Assembly: GCA_039915945.1 (NCBI GenBank)
Contig: JBDSMH010000101.1
Span: forward strand, 68,402 to 132,401
Source of the DNA: DATLFA01 sp039915945
GTDB lineage: Bacteria > Actinomycetota > Acidimicrobiia > Acidimicrobiales > WLNW01
DNA length: 64,000 nucleotides
Reading direction: 5' to 3'
Position numbers and translations under genes: made by a program. This document shows, one piece after another, positions 1 through 9,025 of this stretch. Within the stretch, counting starts at the first letter, position 1. Each line of letters starts with the position of its first letter. The notes under the pieces were generated by a model. That model saw only the letters and a list, made by a program, of their open reading frames with translations, was not told the origin of the DNA and ran no database searches.

Positions 1-276
1 CTCGTTCAACTCGGTGACGAGTTCGTACAGCGCGAAGGCCGCGTCGTCGACGTTCGCATTCGCATCATCGCGGAGTAGTTGCACCCGGTCGCGTGACCAG
101 CCCGCGGTCGCGCCGGCCGCCTCGACGAGTTCGTTCCACGGTGCCTCGCGCCCGAGCAGAACGGCGAGGGCGGCCCCGGTCGCGGCGCGCAATCGCGGCA
201 ATCGACCGTCTGCGCACGGATCGTCGAGCACCGCACTGAGTCGCTCGGCCTCGCGCTTACTGAGCTTCTTGCTCAT
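1..276 (-). CDS. hypothetical protein, 3' end beyond the window
   Basis: The ORF runs from an ATG at 276 down to the window edge with no stop, giving at least 92 residues. It begins MSKKLSKREAERL and continues as a mixed-charge, probably helical sequence. There is no signal peptide or membrane segment. I do not recognise the family. It is divergent from the small gene at 350 and their upstream regions share about 70 bp. Confidence 0.5.
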   Translation of the reverse strand, partial: MSKKLSKREAERLSAVLDDPCADGRLPRLRAATGAALAVLLGREAPWNELVEAAGATAGWSRDRVQLLRDDANANVDDAAFALYELVTELNE

Positions 277-349
277 GGCTGGTGGGGCGTTCGAATCATC
301 GTGCGGATCGTTCTACATTTCTTGCCGTGGCGCGTCGAAAACGCCTGAT

Positions 350-718
350 GTGAGACCGAGCGAACGTGCCGCCAACCTGCGTCGGGCCCGTCGCCGCACA
401 CTGTTCGCTCCGACCGTGGGCCCGCACGGCGAACCTGACCCCGAAGCCGAACCGCCTATTGCGGCCCCCTCGATTGCGTCCCCTGCGGTTGCGCGCCCCG
501 TCGAGGCCTCGCCCTTGGTCGGGGCCCCGAGCGCTGAACTCGCCAGGGTGGACTTCGCACTCGACGAGTTCGTGGTCGACGACGACGACTACCCCGAGGT
601 GAGCTTCGCCCAGCGCCGCGTCGCGCCGGTTGCGTCCGCGCCGGACCGGGTCGACGACATCGACGACTGGCTCGAAGAGTTCGCGGTCTCGGACGGCCTC
701 GACGCCCTGCCCCACTGA
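350..718 (+). CDS. small acidic hypothetical protein
   Basis: The product is 122 aa if it starts at GTG 350. The frame stays open upstream to ATG 275, but that start would overlap the divergent gene. A basic N-terminus (RRARRR) is followed by a Pro/Ala-rich linker and a very acidic C-terminal half (FVVDDDDYPE, VDDIDDWLEEF). No domain is recognised. It lies 36 bp upstream of the methylase gene on the same strand and could be co-transcribed. The start is uncertain because no clear ribosome-binding site is visible. Confidence 0.45.
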   Translation: MRPSERAANLRRARRRTLFAPTVGPHGEPDPEAEPPIAAPSIASPAVARPVEASPLVGAPSAELARVDFALDEFVVDDDDYPEVSFAQRRVAPVASAPDRVDDIDDWLEEFAVSDGLDALPH

Positions 719-754
719 CGGGGGCCACCTTCTCTCTGCCCTACGCTCCCGTCG

Positions 755-2551
755 ATGCACGACGACGCGGCCCTCGCTCGCTACGCCCGGGCCCTCTCGG
801 CCGCCGCGGCGTCGAGCGCACTGTCCGTGATCGACACACTGGCGACGATCACCGCCATGTTGGCGAGGCGCGACGGTCTGGACGTCGTCTTCGACGACGA
901 GCGGGCCGTGGCGCGCGACGCGACGGCGTTGCCCGCCCTGCCCGATGGAGTAGCACCGGCGATCGTGTTGGCCACGGCGCGCGAAGCGCTGCTCGCCCCT
1001 GCCAGCCGCCGGCGCAACGGCGCCCACTACACGCCGTATCGAGTGGCCCGTCGGTTGTCCGCCATTGCGCTCGATCGATTGCCCTTCACCGCCCGCACGG
1101 CAATCTGCGATCCGGCTGTCGGCGGCGGGATCTTCCTCGTGGCGGTGGCCGACGAACTCGAAGCGCGCGGCCTCGGTCGCGCCGAGGCGGTCGAGTGTCT
1201 GTGGGGCGCCGACGTCGACCCGGTCTCGGTGGCGGTGGCACGCACGGCGCTGCGCTTGTGGGCCGGTGCTGCGCCTCAGCGCGATGAGCGCGGCATCGAC
1301 GGGCTCGACGAACGGGTCGCGGTCGGCGATCCGTTGCTCGGCGGCCGCGCCGTGTGGCCGGCACACGAAGGCGGCTTCGGACTCGTCATCGGCAACCCGC
1401 CGTTCTTGAACCAGTTGCAACGTGCGTCATCGAGAACGCGCACGGATGCGCAAACGCTCGTCGAACGATTTGGTGAAGCCGCGCGCGGCTATGTCGATTC
1501 GAGCGCGTTGTTCATGCTCACCGGCCTCGAACTGGTGCAGCCTGACGGTCTCGTACTTTTGATACAACCGCAATCGTGCCTGAGCGCACGCGACAGCGAG
1601 GGTGTGCGACGCGTCATCGACGCGCGGGCGACGGTCGAAGGACTGTGGTTCTCGCGCGATCGAGTCTTCGAGGCCAGCGTGCGGGTCTGCGCGCCAATAA
1701 TCCGCGCCGCGCGCCGAGATGTATGCGATGTGGCCCGCTGGGTCGACCGTGAGGTTGTACCCGCGCCGTCGCTATCGCGCGTCCGCGTTCGCGACGGCGA
1801 ATCGAAATGGTCATCGCTAATCGACGATCTGCTCGGTATCCCGCCAGTGACGTTGGCCGAAGGGCAGGACCTTGCCGGTATCGGTTGTCGCGCGACGTCG
1901 GGCTTTCGTGACCAGTTCTACGGATTCGTCGATGCCACGCACGAGCGCGGCGACCGTCCCGACGCGGCCATGCGTCTCGTCACGGTGGGCATGATCGATC
2001 CGCTGGGGCTCGGGTGGGGCACGCGCCCATCTCGATTCGCCCGCCGCGACTTCTGTGCGCCGGTGGTCGACCTCGACGAACTCGACGACCGCATGCGGGT
2101 GTGGGCCGACGCTCGCAACGGTCCGAAGCTGTTGGTGGCGACGCAGACGAAAGTGATCGAGGTCGCGGTCGACGAGCGCGGTGATTGCCTGCCGTTGACA
2201 CCGGTGATCGAGCTGCGTCCGCCCGACGGATCGCTCTGGCGATTGGCGGCCGCGCTGACCAACCCGGTCGCGACCGCGGTGGCCTGTCGCCTCGGCGCCG
2301 GTAGCGCGCTGGCGATCGACGCGATCAAGCTCTCGGCGCGCCAATTGCTCAGCTTGCCGGTGCCCCTCGATGACGAACTCTGGGCCCGCGGCGCCGAGTT
2401 GGCCGAGGCGGCGGCGGTGGCGACCGCGACAGGTAGCGGCGACCGCGTCGCGCTGCTGCGCGAGTTGGGCGCGACGATGTGCGGCGCCTACCTCCAGCCG
2501 GTTGAGCCGCTGACCGGCTGGTGGCTGGCCCGCCTGCCGAAAGTGTCTTGA
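755..2551 (+). CDS. orphan N6-adenine DNA methyltransferase
   Basis: This 598-aa protein has the two hallmark motifs of adenine-N6 methylases. A SAM-binding motif I (CDPAVGGGIFL) lies near residue 125, and the catalytic NPPF motif follows in the sequence VIGNPPFLNQL near residue 214. The YTPYRVARRLS stretch just before motif I is typical of the HsdM/type IIG-like group. The C-terminal half (about 330-590) would hold target recognition. No restriction endonuclease or specificity subunit is adjacent, so it is either a solitary methylase or the methylase part of a system whose partner lies elsewhere. Function is inferred from the motifs; the target site cannot be read from the sequence. Confidence 0.8.
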   Translation: MHDDAALARYARALSAAAASSALSVIDTLATITAMLARRDGLDVVFDDERAVARDATALPALPDGVAPAIVLATAREALLAPASRRRNGAHYTPYRVARRLSAIALDRLPFTARTAICDPAVGGGIFLVAVADELEARGLGRAEAVECLWGADVDPVSVAVARTALRLWAGAAPQRDERGIDGLDERVAVGDPLLGGRAVWPAHEGGFGLVIGNPPFLNQLQRASSRTRTDAQTLVERFGEAARGYVDSSALFMLTGLELVQPDGLVLLIQPQSCLSARDSEGVRRVIDARATVEGLWFSRDRVFEASVRVCAPIIRAARRDVCDVARWVDREVVPAPSLSRVRVRDGESKWSSLIDDLLGIPPVTLAEGQDLAGIGCRATSGFRDQFYGFVDATHERGDRPDAAMRLVTVGMIDPLGLGWGTRPSRFARRDFCAPVVDLDELDDRMRVWADARNGPKLLVATQTKVIEVAVDERGDCLPLTPVIELRPPDGSLWRLAAALTNPVATAVACRLGAGSALAIDAIKLSARQLLSLPVPLDDELWARGAELAEAAAVATATGSGDRVALLRELGATMCGAYLQPVEPLTGWWLARLPKVS

Positions 2552-2576
2552 CTCGCCCGCTGTCGCAGTGTTGAGT

Positions 2577-2702
2577 GGTGGCTACATCACGAGCGGCCTC
2601 GACGCGTGCTTGCACGCCGCCGAGGTCCGGCAACCTGGGACGGACAGCCAAGGTGCCAGCCCGCTTCGGCGGGGATGTGGGCCCTCTCCCGAGGGTCAAC
2701 AA
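2577..2702 (+). promoter_or_regulatory. SAM-I/SAM-IV-clan riboswitch upstream of metX
   Basis: The leader contains the conserved SAM-binding core, CCGGCAACC followed after a short spacer by CCAAGGTGCCA. A possible P1 helix pairs GGCTACATC (about 2581) with GATGTGGGCC (about 2677), allowing one bulged G. The ACGAGCGGC element after the 5' P1 strand resembles the kink-turn side of the family. It sits about 80 nt before a methionine biosynthesis operon, where such riboswitches repress expression when SAM is abundant. Assignment to SAM-I or SAM-IV would need covariance-model scoring. Confidence 0.8.
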
Positions 2703-2784
2703 GTGTCCGCGGCGTCCTCGCCGTCGGCCGCCTGGCTCGTACGCTCATCCGTCCACCGGGGTTGTTTCACCGGGAGGAGGCGCA

Positions 2785-4011
2785 ATGGCTACCGAAGGAC
2801 GATCGACACCCGATCGTTCGCTCGGCGCGGTCCCGCGTCAGTTCCCGGTCGACGTGCCGGCCAGCGGGGCGTGGCGTCCCGGCTTGTCGGCGGGGCGGCG
2901 GCAGTTCTTCGAGTTCGCCCACGAGCATCCGTTCGCCCTCGAGGGGGGCGGTTCGCTGCGGTCGGTCACCGTCGCCTTCGAGACGTGGGGTGAACTCGAC
3001 GCATCGGCGTCCAACGCCGTCCTCGTGTGTCACGCGCTGACCGGTGACTCCCATGCCGCGGGCGCGTCGGGCCCCGGCCACCCCACCGCGGGTTGGTGGG
3101 AGGACCTCATCGGCCCGGGCCGGCCGCTCGACACCGATCGCCACTTCGTGGTGTGCGCCAACGTGCTCGGCGGTTGCCAAGGCACCACAGGTCCGGCATC
3201 GATCGACCCGGTGACTGCCCGTCCGTACGCGTCGACGTTCCCCGTCGTCACGATCCGCGACATGGTCCGCGCGCAGGCGCGACTCGCCGACCACCTCGGC
3301 GTCGGCCGGTGGCTCTCGGTGATCGGCGGATCGATGGGTGGCATGCAAGTCATCGAGTGGGCGGTCATGTTCCCGCATCGTGTGCGGTCGATCGTCCCGC
3401 TCGCGAGTTGCGCGGCCGCGAGTGCATGGCAGATCGGATGGAGCGCGGTCGGTCGCACCGCGCTCGCGCTCGACCCGAAGTGGCGCAGGGGCGAGTACTA
3501 CGACGCGGCCGACGGCGACGGTCCGCACGCGGGCCTCGCGGTTGCGCGCGCGATCGCACAGATCACCTATCGCAGCGACGATGTCTTCCAAGCGCGATTC
3601 GATCGCGATCGCATCGACAATATCGACGCGTTCGCGATGTGGGACCGCTTCCAGGTCGAGGGTTATCTCGACTATCACGGGCTCAAACTCGCCCGCCGCT
3701 TCGACGCCAACTCGTATCTGTTGTTGAACAAGGCGATGGACTTGCACGACATCGGCCGCGGCCGCTCCGGCATTGCCAACGCCGCGCGCCGCATCGTTGC
3801 GCCGTCGTTGAGTGTGTCGGTCTCGAGTGACACCTTGTATCACCCGCATCTCCAACGCGAGTTTCACGAACTGCTCGTCGCGCAGGGCACACCGAGCGAC
3901 TATCACGTCATCGAAAGTCCCCACGGCCACGACGGGTTCTTGATCGAGTTCGATCGCCTGGCGCCGATCATCGCCGACTTCTTGAAGAGGATTGAGAAAA
4001 CCGATGTCTGA
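2785..4011 (+). CDS. metX: homoserine O-acetyltransferase
   Basis: This 408-aa alpha/beta-hydrolase-fold enzyme acylates homoserine in the first committed step of methionine synthesis. The nucleophile elbow GGSMGG is near residue 182, the oxyanion-side motif CHALTGDSHAAG is near residue 75, and the catalytic His lies in SPHGHDGF near residue 379. The ATG at 2785 was chosen because a strong GGGAGGAGG ribosome-binding site ends 4 nt upstream; the frame is open further up, but that DNA is the riboswitch. It overlaps metZ by 8 bp, consistent with translational coupling. Regulation by the upstream SAM riboswitch is expected. Whether acetyl or succinyl donor is used cannot be read from sequence alone. 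Confidence 0.93.
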   Translation: MATEGRSTPDRSLGAVPRQFPVDVPASGAWRPGLSAGRRQFFEFAHEHPFALEGGGSLRSVTVAFETWGELDASASNAVLVCHALTGDSHAAGASGPGHPTAGWWEDLIGPGRPLDTDRHFVVCANVLGGCQGTTGPASIDPVTARPYASTFPVVTIRDMVRAQARLADHLGVGRWLSVIGGSMGGMQVIEWAVMFPHRVRSIVPLASCAAASAWQIGWSAVGRTALALDPKWRRGEYYDAADGDGPHAGLAVARAIAQITYRSDDVFQARFDRDRIDNIDAFAMWDRFQVEGYLDYHGLKLARRFDANSYLLLNKAMDLHDIGRGRSGIANAARRIVAPSLSVSVSSDTLYHPHLQREFHELLVAQGTPSDYHVIESPHGHDGFLIEFDRLAPIIADFLKRIEKTDV

Positions 4012-5179
4012 ACTACATCCCGAGACGCGTGCGATTCGAGCCGGCCGCGCCGACAACGAAACCGCGCTCGCGCCCATCCTCTGGGCGACGACCACGTTCG
4101 TGACGCCCACCGTCGCCGAGGGCCGGCGCATGGCCACCATCACCGGCGCAAACCGCTTCTACTCGCGCTACGGCAACCCCACGGTGCGTGGCTTCGAAGA
4201 AGCGATCGCCAGCTTGGAACACGCCGAAGATGCACGCGCATTCGCGTCGGGCATGGGCGCCATCAGCGCAGTCATCTTGGGGCTTTGTTCCAAAGGCGAT
4301 CACATCGTCGCCCAGAAGCAGCTCTACGCGGGCACGCAGTTGCTACTGCTCGGTGCCTGCCCTCGGTTCGGCATCGACGTCACGTTCGTCGACGGAACCG
4401 AGCCCGGCGCGTTCGCCGCCGCCGTGCGCCCGGGCAAGACGCAGTTGGTGTTCGCCGAGACGCCGGCTAACCCCAAGCTGGCCATCGTCGATCTCGAAGA
4501 GCTCGGTGCGATCAAGGGACCGATGACCGTCGTCGATTCGACGTTCGCCACGCCGCTCGTACAGCGGCCGTTGCTCCACGGTGTCGACCTCGTGTTGCAT
4601 TCCGCGACAAAGGCCATCGCCGGCCACAACGACGCGACACTGGGTGTCGTCGCGGGCAGCTCCGATTTGTTGCAGTGGTTGTGGGGCTTCGCGGTGCTGC
4701 AAGGCGCGAACGCGTCACCGTTCGACGCGATGAACGGACTGCGCGGGTTGCGCACGCTCGGTGTGCGGTTGCGTCGTCAGACCGAGCTCGCGCAGCGCCT
4801 CGCGGACGTGCTCGAAGGCCATCCGCAAGTCGACAGCGTGAGCTATCCCGGTCTCGCGTCGCATCCGCAATACGACTTGGCCAAGCGTCAGATGGAGCTC
4901 AGCGGCGGCCTCGTGACGTTCGACGTGCGCGGCGGACTCGATGCCGGCGTGCGCTTTGTCGAGTCGCTCGAGATTGCCCAGCTCGCTACCTCACTGGGTG
5001 GACCCGAGACGTTGGTGACGCATCCCGCGTCGACCACGCACGTCGGTCTGGAGCCCGAAGAGCTCGCCGACGCGGGCATCACGCCCGGCACCGTTCGCGT
5101 GTCGTGCGGGCTCGAACACCCCGATGACATCATCGACGATTTTGTCCAGGCGTTGGCGGTCGCGGCAGGCGCGAGCTGA
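4004..5179 (+). CDS. metZ: PLP-dependent O-acyl-homoserine sulfhydrylase (MetZ/MetY type)
   Basis: This 391-aa member of the Cys/Met-metabolism PLP family would make homocysteine or cystathionine from the acyl-homoserine produced by MetX. The PLP Schiff-base lysine lies in HSATKAIAGHND, about residue 204. The SRYGNPT motif near residue 45 and the FASGMGAI phosphate-binding stretch near residue 80 are also present. The length matches O-succinylhomoserine sulfhydrylases (about 390-400 aa) better than the longer MetY (about 430 aa). It starts at ATG 4004 inside the end of metX and is followed directly, with no gap, by the glycosylase gene. Substrate preference is uncertain. Confidence 0.88.
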   Translation: MSELHPETRAIRAGRADNETALAPILWATTTFVTPTVAEGRRMATITGANRFYSRYGNPTVRGFEEAIASLEHAEDARAFASGMGAISAVILGLCSKGDHIVAQKQLYAGTQLLLLGACPRFGIDVTFVDGTEPGAFAAAVRPGKTQLVFAETPANPKLAIVDLEELGAIKGPMTVVDSTFATPLVQRPLLHGVDLVLHSATKAIAGHNDATLGVVAGSSDLLQWLWGFAVLQGANASPFDAMNGLRGLRTLGVRLRRQTELAQRLADVLEGHPQVDSVSYPGLASHPQYDLAKRQMELSGGLVTFDVRGGLDAGVRFVESLEIAQLATSLGGPETLVTHPASTTHVGLEPEELADAGITPGTVRVSCGLEHPDDIIDDFVQALAVAAGAS

Positions 5180-5965
5180 GTGCCCGAGATCCTCGAAGTC
5201 GAGTCGTATCGTCGTCACGCCGAGGCGGTGATCGGGCTGCGCGTCATCGACGTCGACGCGCCGGACGCGTGGTATCTCAAAGGCGGTCTCACGGCCACCG
5301 TGTTGCACGATGCCGTCGTGGGTCGGGCGTTTGTCGCGGCGCGCCGCGTGGGCAAGTTGATGCTGCTCGATACCGATGGTGATGGGCCGACGGTCGGCGT
5401 GCGCTTTGGCATGACGGGCCGCCTCATCGTCGACGGCCGCGCCGCCATCGATCGTCTCGAATACGGCAGCTCGCGGCTCGAAGTGTCATGGCAACGGGTG
5501 CAGTTTCGCTTCGCGGGGGAGCGGGCGATGGCGGTCATCGACCCTCGCCGGCTCGGTGGCGTCGAGCTCGATCCTGATGAGGCCGCGCTCGGGCCCGACG
5601 CGCTGTCACTGACGAAGGCGAAGTTCATGGCGGCCATGGCCGGCGCGCATGGTCCGATCAAGGCGCGGCTCATGGACCAGGGCCGGCTCGCCGGTCTCGG
5701 CAATCTGCTCACCGACGAGGCGCTCTGGCGAGCCCGCATCGACCCTGCGCGCGATGCATCCGAACTCGACGCAGGGGAGTACGCCGCGCTGCTCCGTTCG
5801 ATTCGCCAGACGGTGCGAGTGCTGGGTGAGCGCGGCGGTTCGCATACGGGCGACCTCCAACCGGCGAGGGCACGCGGTACGTCGTGCCCCCGGTGCGGCG
5901 GTCCGCTCGAGCGGCGCACGATCGGGGGCCGCACCACGTTCAGTTGCCCCCGCTGCCAGCGGTGA
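5180..5965 (+). CDS. Fpg/Nei-family DNA glycosylase
   Basis: The product is 261 aa and starts at GTG 5180, immediately after the metZ stop codon (5177-5179). After Met removal the N-terminus is PEILEVE, matching the PELPEVE catalytic start of formamidopyrimidine-DNA glycosylases, in which Pro1 and Glu2 do the chemistry. The H2TH region contains GLGNLLTDEALWRA near residue 175. A C-terminal zinc finger has four cysteines (CPRCGG...CPRCQ). It would excise oxidised bases and act as an AP lyase. Fusion to the methionine operon looks positional rather than functional. Substrate range (Fpg or Nei) is not determined. Confidence 0.85.
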   Translation: MPEILEVESYRRHAEAVIGLRVIDVDAPDAWYLKGGLTATVLHDAVVGRAFVAARRVGKLMLLDTDGDGPTVGVRFGMTGRLIVDGRAAIDRLEYGSSRLEVSWQRVQFRFAGERAMAVIDPRRLGGVELDPDEAALGPDALSLTKAKFMAAMAGAHGPIKARLMDQGRLAGLGNLLTDEALWRARIDPARDASELDAGEYAALLRSIRQTVRVLGERGGSHTGDLQPARARGTSCPRCGGPLERRTIGGRTTFSCPRCQR

Positions 5966-6046
5966 CGGGACGAACGTCTCGGCGCGCTGCCCCCGGATCG
6001 GCAAAATCGGCGACTACCATCTATCGGTCAGTCAGATGAGGATCCT

Positions 6047-6943
6047 GTGAGTCGGCGGCCGTCACAATCGAAGACACGAGCGCGGGCAGGGTTCGCCTTC
6101 GCTCTGGTGGTGCTCGCCTGTTTCTTCGCGGCCCCTGCGTTCGCCCAGGTGGTCAATCCGCCGCCGCCGCCGCCGATCGACGTGCTGCCGTCGTCCACGA
6201 CGAGGCCTGCGACCACCACGACGCTGGCGCCGACGACGACCGAGCCGCCGGCCACTACCGAAGAAACGACCACCACGGTGCGCCGCACCACGATTACGAC
6301 GACGAGGGCTGCCGCAACGACGGTCCCCACTACCGTCGCTCCGCAGTTGGTGGTGGCGTCGAGCACGACGATCTTGCGTGCGCCGAGCGCGGTCGTGAGT
6401 GCGCCGACGACAACCATCGACAAAGTGATCAACTCGTCGGCCGGTTCCAAGGTGCGATCGGCGGTGCGTTCCCTCGAGATCATCGCGGGCGCGACGGCAG
6501 TGCTCACGTTGCTGTATTGGTGGAACACGCGTCCGCGCCGTCGGGTGAAGGTCGCCGAACGCAAAGCCCAGCAGCGCGAAGCGTTGACGCAAGAGGCGCG
6601 CGAGATCTATGCGACGGCCGTTGCCGGTACGTCGGTGTTCGCCGATGCCGACGCGCCGACGGGCGAGTTGGTTGTCGCCAACGGCAGTCGTGGTGATGCG
6701 CCGTCGCGCGACGATCTGCCGCTCGCCGCCCGTTTGCCGCGCGCCATGTCGGGCACGGGTGCCGTCGCGCAGTCGCCGGCCGAGTTGACCGAGGGCGTTC
6801 CATTCGTTGCCGCCGAGCCGACCAAAGGCAGCGTCGAAGCTGCGCCGCGGCGGCCCAATCCTCGCCCCGCACCACGACGCAACCGGGCGATGCGCAGTCG
6901 ACAGTCACCGACCGGTGATGCGATCGTCAAGGATGACGGTTGA
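6047..6943 (+). CDS. Thr/Pro-rich membrane-anchored protein
   Basis: This 298-aa protein starts at GTG 6047 with the purine-rich GATGAGGA as ribosome-binding site. A signal peptide (residues about 15-34, ending AFAQ) is followed by a PPPPPP tract and an extracellular Thr-rich low-complexity stalk of about 90 residues. A transmembrane segment lies near residues 145-160 (IIAGATAVLTLLYWW), then a basic stop-transfer stretch and a cytoplasmic tail that is charged and Pro-rich. Enzymatic motifs are absent. It is followed by the small 6971 gene and the proline-rich 7280 gene, and the three may form a cell-envelope operon. Function unknown. Confidence 0.72.
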   Translation: MSRRPSQSKTRARAGFAFALVVLACFFAAPAFAQVVNPPPPPPIDVLPSSTTRPATTTTLAPTTTEPPATTEETTTTVRRTTITTTRAAATTVPTTVAPQLVVASSTTILRAPSAVVSAPTTTIDKVINSSAGSKVRSAVRSLEIIAGATAVLTLLYWWNTRPRRRVKVAERKAQQREALTQEAREIYATAVAGTSVFADADAPTGELVVANGSRGDAPSRDDLPLAARLPRAMSGTGAVAQSPAELTEGVPFVAAEPTKGSVEAAPRRPNPRPAPRRNRAMRSRQSPTGDAIVKDDG

Positions 6944-6970
6944 CGGAACTCGGTCACGAGAGGATGAACG

Positions 6971-7192
6971 ATGGCTGATTCACTCGATCTCGAGGCGTTC
7001 ATCGATCGGTTCCGGCGTCGCGCCGACGCGGTGAAGAGTCGTCCGCTGCCGCCGGTCGCCGGTGAAGAGCGAGCGCATTTCATCCATCAAGCGCAACTCG
7101 ACTTTCAGGATTTCGCGATCATCGCGGACGCCGAAGCGACGCTCGACAACGGCGTGCTCTTGTTGCGGGTTGACTTGCGACCCAAGAGTTGA
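6971..7192 (+). CDS. small conserved-looking hypothetical protein
   Basis: This 73-aa soluble acidic protein begins at ATG 6971 with GAGAGGATG-like Shine-Dalgarno sequence upstream. It has an amphipathic helical N-terminus (LDLEAFIDRFRRRADAV) and a C-terminal stretch ending LLLRVDLRPK that looks like a beta hairpin. It lies 27 bp after the anchored protein and 87 bp before the proline-rich protein on the same strand. I do not recognise the family. Confidence 0.65.
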   Translation: MADSLDLEAFIDRFRRRADAVKSRPLPPVAGEERAHFIHQAQLDFQDFAIIADAEATLDNGVLLLRVDLRPKS

Positions 7193-7279
7193 CGACGCGC
7201 CGTAAATAGCACTGCGTGTCGGCCGATCACGTAAAGTGAACGAAAGCTCCCTGAGCCCCGACTGGGAGGTCGATTCTTC

Positions 7280-8959
7280 ATGCCTACTGACGATCCGGAC
7301 GTTGACAAGGGTGTAGACGACCCCTTTGGTCCGTCGCCGTTTCGCGCAAATCCGTTGATCGATGCGCCCGCGTCTGCCGCGCCTCCGCCGCCTCCGCCAC
7401 CACCGCCGCCCCCTCCACCTCCACCGCCTCCTCCCGCAGTCGCGCCGCCGCCGGTCTTCAGCGTGCCATCTCCGTCGGCGTTCGATCCTCCGGCAGGGCC
7501 GCCGGCGTTCAACGCGCCGCCGCCTCCTCCTCCTCCGTCGGCGCCCGCGCCCGCGCCGCCGATGTTCAACGCGCCACCACCTCCGGCGCCCGCGCCTGCG
7601 CCCCCCGTGTTCAGCGCGCCGCCGCCTCCGGCGTTCGATCCTCCTGCGCCTCCGGTATTCAGCCCACCTCCTCCCGTCGCCCCGTCGGCGCCGGTCTTCA
7701 ATGCGCCCCCTACCGCGCCAGCACCGCCCGCGCCGGTCTTCAGCGTGCCGCCCGCGCCGCCTGCCGCACCCGCACCGGTGTTCAGCGCGCCGCCGCCTCC
7801 CGGCCCGAGCCTGAGTGCGCCGCCTCCACCGCCGCCCCCTGCGCCTGTGTTCGATCTGCCCGCTCCGTTGGATTCGGGCCCCGATAGTTGGAGCGCACCG
7901 GTCGCGCACGAGCCCGAGGGACTCGGGTTCGAACGGGCCGAGCCACCGTCGATGGGAACGATGCCCATGCCCGCGCCTGCGCCCCCGTCGAGCGGTCACG
8001 ACTGGCAAACGCCGATGCCGCCGTCGGTGCCGGCAACGCCCACCATGACCGCCCCGTTGCCGAATCCGGCACCACCCATGGCCAACGTCGCGCTCGCGTC
8101 GCTGCCAGAGTCGTCACCGGTTCCCGACACGCCGCCGTCGTTCGGGGCGCCTGCCGCGCCGCCAGCACCTCCGACGTTCGACTCGCCCGCGCGACCGACG
8201 TTCGACGCACCACCGCCGCCCCCGGCGGTGTTCGATGCGCCTCCGGCGCCCACCTTCGACGCACCGGCACCGGCGTCGTTCGAAGCGCTACCGCAGTCGT
8301 CGTTCGACCCGCCAGCCGCGCCGCCGATCTTCGCTGCCCCACCGCAGTCGTCGTTCGACCCGCCACCGGCGTTCGACCCGCCTCCACCGGCACCCGTGTT
8401 CGACCCGCCGCCGGCACCGCCGTCGTTCGATGCCCCTCCCGCACCGCCGGTCTTCACCGTGCCACCGGCGCCTCCCGTTGCGCCTGTGGCTGCTATGCCT
8501 CCTCCTCCGCCCCCCGCGGCTGGGGCCGCGCCGCCTCCACCGCCGCCTGCCGCAGTGTCAACAGGGCCGGCGGATCCCCACGGGCTCGTGCAGCACGTCG
8601 CCGCGCTCGGCATGTTCTCGAGGCGATCGGGCAAGGCCGCGATCTTGTTGATCGCCAGCCATCTCGAGCCCGGTGAGCAGGTCGAGGTGTTGGTGTCGGG
8701 CCGCTTCCGTGGCGAAGACGGCGCGGCCGCAGTGACCCAGGCGCGGGTCATCATGGCCAATGATCGTGAGTGGAAGCCCGATCTTTTGAGCATCTCGTTC
8801 ACGCCCGGCCTCGCGGTGCAGGGTTGGCAAGATGACAAGACGGCCTCGCTCGTGTTCCAACACGACGGCACCGCGAGCACGATCGACCAGATCGGCGAAC
8901 GTGAGATGGCCCAGCGCATGGCGGCAGTCGTGCGGTCAAAGGCGGCCGGCGCGGGGTAG
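7280..8959 (+). CDS. proline-rich protein with C-terminal globular domain
   Basis: The product is 559 aa. Residues 1-30 are acidic. Residues about 35-425 are a low-complexity Pro/Ala region of repeated PPPAFDPP/PPVFSAPP-like units, each centred on one Phe. The last ~130 residues form a globular domain with alternating hydrophobic strands (EQVEVLVSGRF, ARVIMAND, AVQGWQDDKTASLVF) resembling a small bacterial PH-like beta domain. There is no signal peptide, so the Pro region is probably cytoplasmic and could act as a multivalent spacer or SH3-type ligand. A Shine-Dalgarno GGGAGG precedes ATG 7280. Function is unknown; the PH-like assignment is inference. Confidence 0.7.
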   Translation: MPTDDPDVDKGVDDPFGPSPFRANPLIDAPASAAPPPPPPPPPPPPPPPPPPAVAPPPVFSVPSPSAFDPPAGPPAFNAPPPPPPPSAPAPAPPMFNAPPPPAPAPAPPVFSAPPPPAFDPPAPPVFSPPPPVAPSAPVFNAPPTAPAPPAPVFSVPPAPPAAPAPVFSAPPPPGPSLSAPPPPPPPAPVFDLPAPLDSGPDSWSAPVAHEPEGLGFERAEPPSMGTMPMPAPAPPSSGHDWQTPMPPSVPATPTMTAPLPNPAPPMANVALASLPESSPVPDTPPSFGAPAAPPAPPTFDSPARPTFDAPPPPPAVFDAPPAPTFDAPAPASFEALPQSSFDPPAAPPIFAAPPQSSFDPPPAFDPPPPAPVFDPPPAPPSFDAPPAPPVFTVPPAPPVAPVAAMPPPPPPAAGAAPPPPPPAAVSTGPADPHGLVQHVAALGMFSRRSGKAAILLIASHLEPGEQVEVLVSGRFRGEDGAAAVTQARVIMANDREWKPDLLSISFTPGLAVQGWQDDKTASLVFQHDGTASTIDQIGEREMAQRMAAVVRSKAAGAG

Positions 8960-9025
8960 ATCCAAAGATTGGTTGTCCTGGCGCGGGCTCGCATCGGTAT
9001 GATGCGAAGCTGGCTAACCGGCCAT

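Noticed and set aside
755..2551. A complete restriction-modification system around the methylase
   Set aside because: The neighbours are a small acidic protein and the methionine operon; no endonuclease motif was found on either side.
2767..4143. Long minus-strand ORF (458 codons) opposite metX
   Set aside because: It is the antisense shadow of a clearly recognisable gene in high-GC DNA and its translation is Arg/Val-rich without domain features.
6980..8008. Minus-strand Gly/Arg-rich ORFs opposite the proline-rich gene
   Set aside because: They mirror the CCG/GCC codon pattern of the plus-strand gene and have no independent start signals.
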